A stretch of DNA of 64,000 bases from Bradyrhizobiaceae bacterium (lineage in GTDB: Bacteria; Pseudomonadota; Alphaproteobacteria; Rhizobiales; Xanthobacteraceae): positions 25,733 through 89,732 of the forward strand of contig RXJJ01000009.1 of the NCBI GenBank assembly GCA_003963145.1. Direction: 5' to 3'. Positions 24,634 to 34,627 of this stretch are shown one piece after another. Each line of letters starts with the position of its first letter. Within the stretch, counting starts at the first letter, position 1. A program made the position numbers and the translations under genes. A model generated the notes under the pieces. That model was not told the DNA's origin and did no database searches. It worked only from the letters and a program-made list of their open reading frames with translations.

Positions 24634-26379
24634 TTACCGGTTATCCTTCGATGCCGCAAGAATAAGGCGGTCGGACGGCGGCAGGTCGAAGCGCGGGGCG
24701 ATCCCGAGCAGTGGCGCGATTCGGGCAATGACATTGCCCCCGGTTGGCACGGCGTTCCAGCCGGAGGTGATAAAACCGTGGGTTTCAGGGAGCGCCTGCG
24801 GCTCGTCCAGCATGACCAGCAGCTGGTATTTCGGGTTGTCGGCCGGCAGGATGGCGGTGAAAGCATTGAGCACGCGCTTCTTGGCATATTTGCCGTTGAT
24901 GACCTTTTCAGCGGTGCCTGTCTTACCCCCGATATAATACCCTTTGACGTCAGCCTTCTTGGCGGTGCCGACTTCGGCGTTGAGGCGCATCAGGTAGCGC
25001 ATCTTGTCGCTGGTTTCGGTCTTGATGACCTTGCGCGCCAGCGCCATGGCTTCGGCTTCGGTGCGCTTGAGAAAGGTCGGCGGAATGAGATAGCCGCCAT
25101 TCACCAAGGCATCGATGCCCATCACCGCCTGCAGCGGCGCCACCGCCATGCCGTGACCGAACGCAATGGTGATGGTGTTGAGATCACTCCAGTGGCGCGG
25201 CAACAGCGGCGAGGCGCTTTCCGGCAATTCGGTGCGAAGGCGCGTCATCTGTCCCATCTTGGCGAGGAACGCCTTGTGCGCCTCGACGCCTTGCTGAAGC
25301 GCGACGCGCGCTGCGCCGACGTTGGATGAGTAGGTGAAGACTTCCTTGATGTTGATGAAGCGGCCGAGCGGATGGTCGTCGTGAATCGTGAACTTGCCGT
25401 ATTGCAGAGGCCCGCGGGCATCCACCGTCGAGTTCAGATTGATCTTGCCGGAATCCAGACCCATCGCCAGCGTGAAGGCCTTGAAGGTCGATCCCATTTC
25501 GTACACGCCCGTCGTCAGGCGGTTGATGCGGTCGGGATCGTTGGCCTCCTTGGGATTGTTCGGATCGAAGTCCGGCAATGAGACCATGGCGACGATCTCG
25601 CCGGTCCTGACATTTGAGACCAGACCCGATGCCGCCTTGGCGTGAAATTTGTCCTTGGCCTTGATGAGTTCATCGCGCAGCGCATGCTCGACACGCAAAT
25701 CGACCGCGAGCTGGATCGGTTCCTGCTGCCGGTCGGTGGCGAAGCCCGCGCGGTGCAGATCGGCAAGGCCGTTGCCGTCGAGCCATTTCTCGATGCCGGC
25801 GATGCCCTGGTTGTCGATATTGACCAGACCGATCAGATGCGAAACTTCCGGCCCGGTCGGATAGACACGCTTGTTCTCGCGCAAAAAACCGACGCCGGGC
25901 AGACCGAGCTTGAACACATCGCGCTGCTGCTGCGGCGTGAGCTCACGTTTGAGCCAGACAAAGCCCTTGCGCGACGACAGGCGGTCGCGCACTTCGCCGG
26001 CATCAAGATCGGGCAGCGTGCCGGTGAGAAGCTCGATAGCCTCGTCCTTGTCGATCAGCTTGCGCGGCTCGGCGAACAGCGAAGACGCCTTCACGTCGGT
26101 CGCGAGAATTTCGCCGTTGCGATCCAGGATATCTGGGCGCGCGGTGGCGATAGCATCCTGCGAGGAGGCGCGCCGCGTGCCATGGCTGTCGCCGATAATC
26201 GCATACATCATCAACCGTGCGGCGATGACCGCGAACACCATCGCGAAGGCGAGGATGGCGAGCCCGACACGCGCACGAGCCTTGGCGGCCCTGTCGACGT
26301 TGCGGCCATAGAGAAGCGTGCGGATCAGGCGCTGCCGCAGCGACTCTGAGGGTTTTCCGATGTGGATCACGTGGGTCAC
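24634..26379 (-). CDS. ftsI: Penicillin-binding protein 3 / peptidoglycan transpeptidase FtsI
   Basis: 581 aa. SxxK in '[11 protein letters not shown]', SxN '[12 protein letters not shown]', KTGT '[12 protein letters not shown]'. Confidence 0.97.
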   Translation of the reverse strand: MTHVIHIGKPSESLRQRLIRTLLYGRNVDRAAKARARVGLAILAFAMVFAVIAARLMMYAIIGDSHGTRRASSQDAIATARPDILDRNGEILATDVKASSLFAEPRKLIDKDEAIELLTGTLPDLDAGEVRDRLSSRKGFVWLKRELTPQQQRDVFKLGLPGVGFLRENKRVYPTGPEVSHLIGLVNIDNQGIAGIEKWLDGNGLADLHRAGFATDRQQEPIQLAVDLRVEHALRDELIKAKDKFHAKAASGLVSNVRTGEIVAMVSLPDFDPNNPKEANDPDRINRLTTGVYEMGSTFKAFTLAMGLDSGKINLNSTVDARGPLQYGKFTIHDDHPLGRFINIKEVFTYSSNVGAARVALQQGVEAHKAFLAKMGQMTRLRTELPESASPLLPRHWSDLNTITIAFGHGMAVAPLQAVMGIDALVNGGYLIPPTFLKRTEAEAMALARKVIKTETSDKMRYLMRLNAEVGTAKKADVKGYYIGGKTGTAEKVINGKYAKKRVLNAFTAILPADNPKYQLLVMLDEPQALPETHGFITSGWNAVPTGGNVIARIAPLLGIAPRFDLPPSDRLILAASKDNR

Positions 26380-26768
26380 CGCGGCATCCCCTGCTTTGGC
26401 ACGGAGCCGGTGGTGTCCGGAGCGGCATTATCGCCCGCAATCGTATCGATCATGGTACCGAGCGGGTCCGGATCGCCGGGTTTGGTAAAGCTCGGCGGAC
26501 GCGGCGGCAGATTCTTCAGCTGATCGAACTGCGATGCGTCGATCGGCCTCAATGTGAGGTGACGTTCGGCAAGACCCTGCAGGCGGCGCGGCGATGTCAG
26601 CGTCGACCATTCGGCGCGCAGCGCCGCGATCTGGTTGCGTTCCTCGCGAATATCGGCGCGCAGGCGGACGACACGTTCGGTCTGCACCGTCGATTCCATC
26701 TTGATGCGGTAGACATAGGCGGCCGCGACCACCAGCGAACAAATGACAAGGAAGTGGATGATCCTCAC
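26376..26768 (-). CDS. ftsL: Cell division protein FtsL
   Basis: Small bitopic protein with coiled-coil; 4-bp overlaps with rsmH and ftsI. Confidence 0.88.
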   Translation of the reverse strand: MRIIHFLVICSLVVAAAYVYRIKMESTVQTERVVRLRADIREERNQIAALRAEWSTLTSPRRLQGLAERHLTLRPIDASQFDQLKNLPPRPPSFTKPGDPDPLGTMIDTIAGDNAAPDTTGSVPKQGMPR

Positions 26769-27808
26769 GACCGCCCTCCCCTCATCACGCTCGCCAATGT
26801 CGGCCAGCCGAAGGGTTCGTCTTCAGGATATGCCAGAGCCTGCGTGCGCCGGGCGGCGCGCAGCTTCGCCGATCGCGCGCGCGGGTTGGCCGCGACTTCG
26901 GCTTCACTTGCGACTACCGGACGCTTGGTCAAAATCTCGAAACTTGGTTCGACCCTCCGGGCTTCGGGCAAGTGACGCGAGCCGCCGCCGCCCTTCGCCC
27001 GCTCGTTGAGAAAATTCTTCACGATGCGGTCTTCGAGCGAATGGAATGTCACCACCACCAGACGGCCGTCCGGCTTCAGCACATGTTCGGAGGCCGTCAG
27101 CGCGGTCCGCAATTCGTCGAGTTCTTCATTGACGAAAATCCGCAAACCCTGAAACGTCCGCGTCGCCGGATGAATTTCACCGGGCTTGGCGCGCACCACG
27201 CGGGCGACGATGTCGGCCAATGCCCTGGTGGTCGTGATCGGTGCTTCGGTCCGCGCCTTAACAATGGCCCGTGCGACGGCGCGTGAGTGACGTTCCTCGC
27301 CGAAGATATAGATGACGTTGGCAAGATCGGCTTCCGAGGCTTTCGCAACCACATCGGCGGCGGACGGTCCGTCCGATCCCATCCGCATGTCGAGCGGCCC
27401 GTCATTGCGGAACGAGAAACCGCGTTCGGCGCGGTCGAGCTGCATCGACGACACGCCGATATCCATGACGACGCCATCGACCTTGCCGCCGGCCTGCGCG
27501 GCACAGATCGCCTCGAGATTGGAAAAGCGATCCTCCACCAGCGTGAGACGACCCTTAAAGCGATCGACCAGGTCGAACCCGCCTGCAATGGCGGTGCGAT
27601 CGCGATCGATGCCGATCACACGCGTGCCGGGTACATCGAGAATAGCGCGGCTGTAGCCGCCGGCGCCGAATGTCGCGTCCACATAAAGAGCGCCATCATG
27701 CGGAGCCAGAAAGTTCACAGCCTCCTGGCCGAGAACGGGGATATGGCGTGCGTCTGTGCGTGCGATCATCCCGCGTCGTGCTCCCTCGGCAAGACTGGCA
27801 GTCCGCAT
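26765..27808 (-). CDS. rsmH: 16S rRNA (cytosine(1402)-N4)-methyltransferase RsmH (MraW)
   Basis: '[36 protein letters not shown]', '[23 protein letters not shown]'. The start may be internal (27769). Confidence 0.97.
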   Translation of the reverse strand: MRTASLAEGARRGMIARTDARHIPVLGQEAVNFLAPHDGALYVDATFGAGGYSRAILDVPGTRVIGIDRDRTAIAGGFDLVDRFKGRLTLVEDRFSNLEAICAAQAGGKVDGVVMDIGVSSMQLDRAERGFSFRNDGPLDMRMGSDGPSAADVVAKASEADLANVIYIFGEERHSRAVARAIVKARTEAPITTTRALADIVARVVRAKPGEIHPATRTFQGLRIFVNEELDELRTALTASEHVLKPDGRLVVVTFHSLEDRIVKNFLNERAKGGGGSRHLPEARRVEPSFEILTKRPVVASEAEVAANPRARSAKLRAARRTQALAYPEDEPFGWPTLASVMRGGRS

Positions 27809-27970
27809 GAAATTTGATGGTCTGCCATGGGAGTTCGAGCACCAATGGAACCGCGGATGGCGCGAATTTGGGCGCGATTCTTCACCCTTTAGTAGCGGTA
27901 ATTATCCTTAAGGAATCGTTGACGGACCGGAAATAGCCGCCCGCATGAAGCACCCGGCGGTTCAATCCAT

Positions 27971-28004
27971 TTTCAGCCGGATTGGCTGGTAAGCCGGCTT
28001 GAAA
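27971..28004. other. Intergenic hairpin downstream of the AraC-type gene
   Basis: 'tttcagccgg-attggctggtaa-gccggcttgaaa', stem with one bulge. No clear U-run. Confidence 0.35.
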
Positions 28005-28010
28005 TCACCC

Positions 28011-28931
28011 TCAACGGGATTGCCGGAACTGTCCTGGTGTTGCACCGACCAGCCGCCTGAAAACGGTTGAAAGGTGACTCTGGCTGGAAAATCCGGTTTC
28101 CAGCGCGATGTTCACCACCGAGGTGTCGGTGGCAAGTAGCAAATGCTTGGCGCGTTCAAGCCGGCGCGTCAGGACGTATTGGTGGATGGTTAATCCAAAC
28201 ACCTCGCGGAAAGATCGCGTGAGGGCCTGCGGAGACAGGCCTGCCTCGCGGGCGAGGCTCGCGATGTCAAGATTCTCGCCGAGATGCGCCTCGATATACT
28301 CCGGCAAACGCCGCAACGCGGGCGTGTCGGCGACAAGCATCGAATCGGCTTTCGCCACAGAGCCGGTCTGCCGTTGCAGCAGATGAAGAATGAGCGCGTT
28401 GACCAGACCGTCGACATACAAATTCGAGACGCCTGTCTCCGGCGCTTGAACCGCCTGCAGAAGCGACAGCGCGATCTGCTCCATGAACGGATCGTTCGAC
28501 CCGAGGCTGAGCTCGAGTGCGACACTGTCTTGCGCCTGGCTTGATGCCGCGCGGGCTAATTCATCGATCAACTCCTGTCGAAGATACAGCATCAGCATGT
28601 CCGACGATCCGTGCCGCAGCCAATCCATCCCTTCATGAGCGGGAAGAATGAAAAACTCGCGCGGACGGATCGTGGCCTGTTCGATCTGCCCGGTGTTTTC
28701 GAGACGGCGGTAAAGATAAGCGGGACGGTGCAGGCAATATGCGAGACAAGGATGGCCGGTCGATTGCAACGATCCCGACCAGCTGTTGACTTGGGCCAGC
28801 GCGGCGTAGACGTTTTTCCAGCCCCGGCCGGCGCTTTCGATCAGCAGGGTGTTCATCGGCATGTACGCGATCTTGTGAGTATCGCTTACGCCGAGTTCAG
28901 CCTCGAATTTCTGGGTCTGAGGAAACTGCAT
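28011..28931 (-). CDS. AraC-family transcriptional regulator
   Basis: C-terminal double HTH: 'LDIASLAREAGLSPQALTRSFREVFGLTIHQYVLTRRLERAKHLLLATDTSVVNIALETGFSSQSHLSTVFRRLVGATPGQFRQ'. The ORF extends to 29138; the likely start is at 28931. Confidence 0.92.
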   Translation of the reverse strand: MQFPQTQKFEAELGVSDTHKIAYMPMNTLLIESAGRGWKNVYAALAQVNSWSGSLQSTGHPCLAYCLHRPAYLYRRLENTGQIEQATIRPREFFILPAHEGMDWLRHGSSDMLMLYLRQELIDELARAASSQAQDSVALELSLGSNDPFMEQIALSLLQAVQAPETGVSNLYVDGLVNALILHLLQRQTGSVAKADSMLVADTPALRRLPEYIEAHLGENLDIASLAREAGLSPQALTRSFREVFGLTIHQYVLTRRLERAKHLLLATDTSVVNIALETGFSSQSHLSTVFRRLVGATPGQFRQSR

Positions 28932-29015
28932 TTCTTTCGTCCAGGCGCATGTTTTTCGCGCCAGCGCAGGTTTCCGAATTTGATCACACCCAAGTTTTTT
29001 TTGAAAGAACAAGAA

Positions 29016-29064
29016 TTGTTGGATCGCTAGCTTTCGAGAGAGTTCGCAAAAGCCGATCCAACAA
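29016..29064. promoter_or_regulatory. Candidate operator: perfect 11-bp inverted repeat in the araC-like/MFS divergent spacer
   Basis: TTGTTGGATCG (29016-29026) and CGATCCAACAA (29054-29064), 27-nt spacer. Confidence 0.55.
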
Positions 29065-29186
29065 ACAGGCAAATGATCGCCGGTTGAGCAGGTTTTGCAG
29101 TTCAAATGTGCAGAGGCCAACAAAATTCGTTGGTTCATCCGCTGCCCGGAACAATGTTTGAAACACAGTTCAAAGCGAGGAATGAA

Positions 29187-30875
29187 ATGGTGAGCATTAC
29201 GATGTCCACGTCAGCGCAAGCCGCCCCGACGGACAATGTCCCGCATCAGGGCCTCACGCGTGAAGAATTCAAGATCATCAGCGCATCGTGCGTCGGAACG
29301 GTGATCGAGTGGTATGACTTCATACTTTTCGGTGCAATTGCGCCCGTCATCGGCAAGCAGTTTTTCGCAAGCACCAATCCCACAACCGGACTGATCTTCG
29401 CGCTGCTCGCGTTCTCCGCGGCGTTCATCATCCGCCCGTTCGGCGCGATCGTGTTTGGCCGTATCGGCGACCTGATCGGCAGGAAATATACGTTTCTGAT
29501 AACGATCCTGATCATGGGCTTGTCGACATTTGCGGTCGGCCTGCTGCCGACCTATGCCAGCATCGGTATCGCCGCTCCCTGCATTCTTATCGCAATGCGC
29601 CTGCTGCAGGGTCTCGCCATCGGCGGCGAGTATGGCGGCGCGGCGGTGTTCGTTGCCGAACATTCACCCGACGGCAAGCGCGGTCTTTATACGTCATGGA
29701 TTCAGACAACCGGAACGCTCGGTGTCTTCCTCTCGCTGTTCGCCATCTTCGTCACGCGCTCTTACTTCGGAGAGCAGGCACTGGCCGACTGGGCCTGGCG
29801 CCTGCCGTTCCTGGTCTCGATCCTGCTTCTGGCAATTTCTGTATGGATGCGACTTGCGATGCAGGAGTCGCCGGTATTTCTCCAGATGAAGGCCGAAGGC
29901 CGCCAGTCGAACGCGCCGATCAGTGAGGCGTTCGGCCAATGGAAAAATCTTAAAATCGTGATCGTCGCGTTCGTGCTGTCCGCCGGCTTCGGCGTGATCT
30001 GGTACACGACACAACTCTACACGCTGATCTTCATGACCCAGACGCTGAAGATCGATGGCTGGACCGCCAATCTGATTGTGATGTTGTCACTGCTGCTCGC
30101 AACGCCATTTTTTGTGGCGTTCGGCTGGTTGTCCGACAAAATCGGACGCAAGAAGGTGATCCTGTCGGGGATTTTCCTCGCCGCCCTCGCGCTGTTCCCG
30201 ACCTTCAAAGCGATGACCCATTTCGCCAATCCCGCGCTGGAGCGCGCCGTTGCATCTTCGCCCGTGACAGTGATCGCCGACCCGGCTGATTGCCAGTTTC
30301 AGTTCAATCTGACCGGAACTTCGAAATTCACCTCGTCGTGCGACGTTGCGAAAGCCAAGCTGGTCTCGCTCGGCGTCAGCTACCGCAATGAAGCAGGCGC
30401 GAGCGGCCAGCCTGCGAGTATCCGGATCGGAAATACGGTCATCCCCTCCATCGACATCGCCCAGCTCTCCAAGGAAGACGGCGTCAAGCAGATGGCTGCG
30501 TTTTCGAGCGCCGTAACGAAGGCGATCGCGGATGCCGGCTATCCGTCAAAAGCCGACCCGGCCCAGGTGAATGTGCCGATGCTGTTGGCATTGAACTTCA
30601 TGCTGGTTTTCCTGCTCGCGGTTGCCTACGGCCCCGTCCCCGCGCTTTTGGTCGAACTGTTCCCCACTCGCATCCGCTATTCGTCACTGTCGCTGCCCTA
30701 CCATCTGGGGACCGGCTGGTTTGGCGGCATGGTCCCGACCATCGCCGTCGCGATGGTCGCCTACACCGGCAACATTTACTTCGGACTGTGGTTTCCGGTC
30801 GCCGTGGCGCTGTTCGCGGTCACCGTGAACTTCTTCTGCCTCCGCGAAACCAATGGAACTGACATCAAGGCTTGA
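29187..30875 (+). CDS. MFS transporter, metabolite:H+ symporter (MHS)-like, with a periplasmic insertion
   Basis: 'VGTVIEWYDFILFGAIAPVIGKQFF', 'RPFGAIVFGRIGDLIGRKYTFLITI', 'AIGGEYGGAAVFVAEHSP'. About 120-aa non-TM segment before the C-terminal helices. Confidence 0.92.
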   Translation: MVSITMSTSAQAAPTDNVPHQGLTREEFKIISASCVGTVIEWYDFILFGAIAPVIGKQFFASTNPTTGLIFALLAFSAAFIIRPFGAIVFGRIGDLIGRKYTFLITILIMGLSTFAVGLLPTYASIGIAAPCILIAMRLLQGLAIGGEYGGAAVFVAEHSPDGKRGLYTSWIQTTGTLGVFLSLFAIFVTRSYFGEQALADWAWRLPFLVSILLLAISVWMRLAMQESPVFLQMKAEGRQSNAPISEAFGQWKNLKIVIVAFVLSAGFGVIWYTTQLYTLIFMTQTLKIDGWTANLIVMLSLLLATPFFVAFGWLSDKIGRKKVILSGIFLAALALFPTFKAMTHFANPALERAVASSPVTVIADPADCQFQFNLTGTSKFTSSCDVAKAKLVSLGVSYRNEAGASGQPASIRIGNTVIPSIDIAQLSKEDGVKQMAAFSSAVTKAIADAGYPSKADPAQVNVPMLLALNFMLVFLLAVAYGPVPALLVELFPTRIRYSSLSLPYHLGTGWFGGMVPTIAVAMVAYTGNIYFGLWFPVAVALFAVTVNFFCLRETNGTDIKA

Positions 30876-30879
30876 TCCC

Positions 30880-31329
30880 ATGACACTCCATCAACGCAAG
30901 AAACCCGACGCCATGTTCAAAAAAATCGCTGTGACTCCTGAGGAAGTCGACACCATCGTCTCGAGCTGGACCACAGCCAAGACACTCTGCGACCCGGAAC
31001 AAACTGGCGGCAACATCAGTGCTGTCGCGCTCTACTTCAAACCGGGTCAGGGCCATGCGCGTCACAATCATCCCGAAACCGAGCAGCTGATCTATGTGAT
31101 ATCGGGCAAAGGCGAGATGATGATCGAGGAACCGGATGGAACCCAGATCAAGCAGACGATCACCGGTGGAAGTCTGGTCAATATTCCCAAGGGCGCCTAT
31201 CACTCGACGTTCAACACCGGTTGGGAAGCGTTACGTGTTTTCGCGGTCTATTCGCCTCCCGGACCGGAATCGGTGATGCGCAATTCGCCCGAGTTCACGA
31301 TTTTTCCACCGGGTGAAGTGCCTCGCTAA
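30880..31329 (+). CDS. Cupin domain protein
   Basis: 'ALYFKPGQGHARHNHPETEQLIYVISGKGEMMIEEPDGTQ' plus second motif 'GSLVNIPKGAYHSTFNTGWEALRVFAVYSPPG'. Confidence 0.9.
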   Translation: MTLHQRKKPDAMFKKIAVTPEEVDTIVSSWTTAKTLCDPEQTGGNISAVALYFKPGQGHARHNHPETEQLIYVISGKGEMMIEEPDGTQIKQTITGGSLVNIPKGAYHSTFNTGWEALRVFAVYSPPGPESVMRNSPEFTIFPPGEVPR

Positions 31330-31355
31330 CGGCAACAGTATATTCCGAAAAAATG

Positions 31356-31384
31356 CGCCGTCCGAAATTTCGGACGGCGTTTTT
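31356..31384 (+). terminator. Rho-independent terminator after the cupin gene
   Basis: Palindrome CGCCGTCCGAAATTTCGGACGGCG followed by 'TTTTTG'. Confidence 0.88.
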
Positions 31385-31536
31385 GTCGGCTATCAAAGCA
31401 TCGGCACAGACGTCACAAGTTCGGGTGTGGATAAATCCGGTTCCATCCGGAGATTGAATTGCTCGTGACGGTTCATGACGAAATAGTGACAGCAGTATCA
31501 GGGTGCCGCCGCTCTCCTGCCTGGATTGGTTGTCAA

Positions 31537-32409
31537 ATGTCGTTTTCACCAGCCTTCGCCGAACCGCCCCGTGCAGCGGCGCGCGTTCCGCATCGTCCAG
31601 GATTCAAGAGCGACATGAGTTTTCTGCCGGATTCGTCCGTCGTCTCCGACGTGACGCCGTCGGCCAATTTCAACGACCGCAAGAACGGCCGTGCGCCCGA
31701 CATGATCGTACTGCACTACACCGGCATGGCCGACGCTGAGAGCGCGATCTCGCGTCTGTATACTGCGGGCACCGAAGTGTCCGCCCATTACGTCGTGCTG
31801 GAGGATGGCGGCATCGTGCAATGCGTGAAGGAGAGTTTGCGGGCCTGGCACGCCGGTTCTTCGTCATGGGCGGGCGAAACCGATATCAATTCCGCCTCCA
31901 TCGGAATCGAGATCGTCAATCGCGGCCACGATCTTGGCTATCCGGATTTTCCGCTGCGCCAGATCGCAGCCGTGATTGCACTGTGCAAGGGTATCTCGCT
32001 GCGGCGAAATATCCCGAAACATCGCGTGCTGGCGCATTCGGATATCGCCCCCGGACGCAAGAAGGATCCCGGCGAGAAATTTCCCTGGCGGTTGCTTGCG
32101 GATTCCGGCGTCGGGCACTGGGTCGAGCCCGCGCCCATCGTCCGCAGTGAAAGCAAGATGCTCGGCGCCAGCGGCGATGAAGTGATGTCACTCCAGCGCG
32201 CGTTGGCCAATTACGGCTATGACGTGCGGCCATCGGGACAGTATGACGGCATGACAATGGATGCGGTGGCGGCCTTCCAGCGTCACTTCCGTCCCGACCG
32301 CGTGGACGGCGTGGCGGATTACTCCACACTGGCGACGTTGCGCCAGCTTCTGGAAACAATCCCGGCCGAAACCGGCAAGCCGGATTTGCTTCACCATCTC
32401 GCCTTTTAA
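31537..32409 (+). CDS. N-acetylmuramoyl-L-alanine amidase (Amidase_2) with C-terminal peptidoglycan-binding domain
   Basis: 'MIVLHYTGMADAESAI', 'VSAHYVVLEDGGIVQCV', 'HSDIAPGRKKDPGEKFPW', PG-binding 'VMSLQRALANYGYDVRPSGQYDGMTMDAVAAFQRHF'. Alternative start at 31615. Confidence 0.93.
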   Translation: MSFSPAFAEPPRAAARVPHRPGFKSDMSFLPDSSVVSDVTPSANFNDRKNGRAPDMIVLHYTGMADAESAISRLYTAGTEVSAHYVVLEDGGIVQCVKESLRAWHAGSSSWAGETDINSASIGIEIVNRGHDLGYPDFPLRQIAAVIALCKGISLRRNIPKHRVLAHSDIAPGRKKDPGEKFPWRLLADSGVGHWVEPAPIVRSESKMLGASGDEVMSLQRALANYGYDVRPSGQYDGMTMDAVAAFQRHFRPDRVDGVADYSTLATLRQLLETIPAETGKPDLLHHLAF

Positions 32410-32468
32410 CCGCTGCCACCTGCGCTCCACGCCTTGACGCATCGCGCCGCAGACGTCATGTCATCGGT

Positions 32469-32888
32469 GTCAGTCGGCCGGACGGCCGCTCTCGCAAGGA
32501 TCGAAAGGTCGCGGGGGAGGAAAGTCCGGGCTCCATCGACATACGGTGCCGGATAACGTCCGGCGGGGGCGACCCCAGGGACAGTGCCACAGAGAACGAA
32601 CCGCCTTTGTTTCGATAAAGGTAAGGGTGAAAAGGTGCGGTAAGAGCGCACCGGATGTCCGGCAACGGAGATCGCATGGCAAACCCCACCGGGAGCAAGA
32701 CCGAATAGGGACGGCATAGCGGCAAGTTCGTTTTCGAACGATAACTCCGCGGGGCGATGTCAGGCTCGCTGTCCGGGTAGGTTGCTTGAGGCGCGGGGTA
32801 ACTCGCGTCCCAGAGGAATGGCCGTCACGTCTTGAACGGTGCGAACCATTCAGGGCCCTACAGAACCCGGCTTACAGGCTGGCTGACG
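32469..32888 (+). ncRNA. rnpB: RNase P RNA, bacterial class A
   Basis: Core 'gaggaaagtccgggctcc', 'cagggacagtgccacagagaac', 'ggtaagggtgaaaaggtgcggtaagagcgcacc', 3' core 'acagaacccggcttacag'. P1 pairing of 32469-32479 (gtcagtcggcc) with 32877-32887 (ggctggctgac). Confidence 0.96.
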
Positions 32889-32937
32889 ACCGCATGAACA
32901 CGCAATTAAACCGGCGTGAACTGTCATGTGGACCAAT

Positions 32938-32969
32938 GAGGGGTCCGGCGCGAACACGCCGGACCCCTC
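32938..32969. terminator. Strong hairpin between rnpB and the DHA2 transporter gene
   Basis: GAGGGGTCCGGCG / CGCCGGACCCCTC, 13-bp perfect stem with a 6-nt loop. The U-run is weak. Confidence 0.65.
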
Positions 32970-32989
32970 TCCATTTCCGGATCGAGAAT

Positions 32990-34588
32990 CTAGTGCGCGC
33001 CGCCGCCCGCGCCGGCGCCCGCCTTCGGCTTGTTGACGAACACCACGAGGATGCTGAGCCCGACATAGAAGAATGTCAGCATGTAAAACGCATCGCCGAA
33101 CGCCATCACCGTCGCCTGCCGGTGCGCGATCATCGACAGTTCCTTCAGCGCCATCATCGCCGCATCGCCCATACCCTGAAATTTCTGCGTCAGCGTGTTG
33201 AGCAAATCGACCGCGGCGGCGCTGCCCCAGTTCATCCGGTCATGCAGGCGATCAATGTGAAAATCCGTTCTGTCGTTGAGAACTTCATTGATGAGAGCAA
33301 GTCCGACCGCGCCGCCAAGATTACGCGTCAGGTTGAAGAGGCCGGAGGCGTTCTTCATCATCGAGGGCGCCAGCGTGCCGAGCGCGATGTTGTTGACCGG
33401 GATCATCGCCAGCATGATGCCGACGCCGCGGAAGATCTGCGGCCACAAGAGTTCGTAGAAATCGAAATCGCGGGTAATCCACGTCATCTGCCAGGTGCTG
33501 GCGGCGAAGATCAGAAGTCCGGCCGCGATCATGTAGCGCGGATCGAGCCGCGTCATCAGCCGGCCGGCCAGCGGCGCCGCCACGAACATCGCAAGACCCG
33601 ACACGAACATGGTCTCGCCGATCATCACCGGGCTATAGCCGCGCACCTCGGCGAGATAGCGCGGATACATATAAGTCATGCCATAAAGGCCGATGCCGAC
33701 GCAGAACGAGAAGATGCTGCCGATGGCGAAGTTGCGGTTGGTGAAGGCGCGGATATCGACGATCGGCTCTTTCGCGGTCAGCACGCGCCAGAAGAACAGC
33801 ACCGTGGACACCGCGCAGATCATGCCCATGATCGCGACGGACTCGTCCTGGAACCACTGATATTGCGGCCCCTCTTCCAGCACATATTCCATTGCGCCGA
33901 GAAAGCCCGCCATCGTAATGAGGCCGAACCAGTCGAAATGATCGAGCAGCGCCAGATTCGGCTCGTCGAAATCGACCAGCGCCAGCACGCCGAGCGTGAC
34001 GCCGATGCCGGGCAGCACGTTGATGAAGAAAAGCCAGTGCCACGACATCACGTCGGTGATGTAGCCGCCCACCGTCGGGCCGATGGTCGGCGCGAGCGTC
34101 GCGACAAGGCCGATCACGGGCGTGACGATCGGCAGCTTGCTGCGCGGGAAGATCGTATAGGCGGAGGCGAACACCGTCGGGATCATGCCCGCGCCGAGAA
34201 AGCCCTGCACCGCGCGCCACAGGATCATCTGATCGATGTCGGAGGTCAGGCCGCACATGAAGCTCGCGCCGGTAAAGCCGGCGGCGGACATCGCGAACAG
34301 GATGCGGGTGCCGAACGCGCGGGACAGGAAGCCCGACAGCGGAATCGCGATGACCTCGGCGATCAGATAGGCGGTCTGCACCCACGACACTTCGGTGGAG
34401 GACGCGGACAGCCCGGCCTGAATGTCGGAGAGCGATGCGGAGACGATCTGAATGTCCAGGATCGACATGAACATGCCGAACACCATGATGACAAACGCGA
34501 TCATCCGCTTCGGATCGACCGCTTCCTCGGAAGCAGCCACCGAAGGCGCGGGAATATCGGCCGGTCCTGTTACTGTTGTGGAGGACAT
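32990..34588 (-). CDS. DHA2-family MFS multidrug transporter (EmrB-type)
   Basis: 14-TM-like protein: 'LDIQIVSASLSDIQAGLSASSTEVSWVQTAYLIAEVIAIPLSGFLSRAFG', 'GPTVGGYITDVMSWHWLFFINVLPG'. Confidence 0.93.
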   Translation of the reverse strand: MSSTTVTGPADIPAPSVAASEEAVDPKRMIAFVIMVFGMFMSILDIQIVSASLSDIQAGLSASSTEVSWVQTAYLIAEVIAIPLSGFLSRAFGTRILFAMSAAGFTGASFMCGLTSDIDQMILWRAVQGFLGAGMIPTVFASAYTIFPRSKLPIVTPVIGLVATLAPTIGPTVGGYITDVMSWHWLFFINVLPGIGVTLGVLALVDFDEPNLALLDHFDWFGLITMAGFLGAMEYVLEEGPQYQWFQDESVAIMGMICAVSTVLFFWRVLTAKEPIVDIRAFTNRNFAIGSIFSFCVGIGLYGMTYMYPRYLAEVRGYSPVMIGETMFVSGLAMFVAAPLAGRLMTRLDPRYMIAAGLLIFAASTWQMTWITRDFDFYELLWPQIFRGVGIMLAMIPVNNIALGTLAPSMMKNASGLFNLTRNLGGAVGLALINEVLNDRTDFHIDRLHDRMNWGSAAAVDLLNTLTQKFQGMGDAAMMALKELSMIAHRQATVMAFGDAFYMLTFFYVGLSILVVFVNKPKAGAGAGGGAH

Positions 34589-34627
34589 GACGTGCCTCGC
34601 CCGATGGCGCTTAGCGCCGCCGCGCTC

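Noticed and set aside
23139-24887. About 250-bp overlap of murE and ftsI in the ORF track
   Set aside because: The N-terminal extension lacks MurE similarity. A TTG start at 24587 is more plausible.
27809-28010. Possible mraZ remnant between rsmH and the AraC gene
   Set aside because: Reading the frames by eye gave no MraZ-like peptide; the spacer looks like promoter DNA plus a hairpin.
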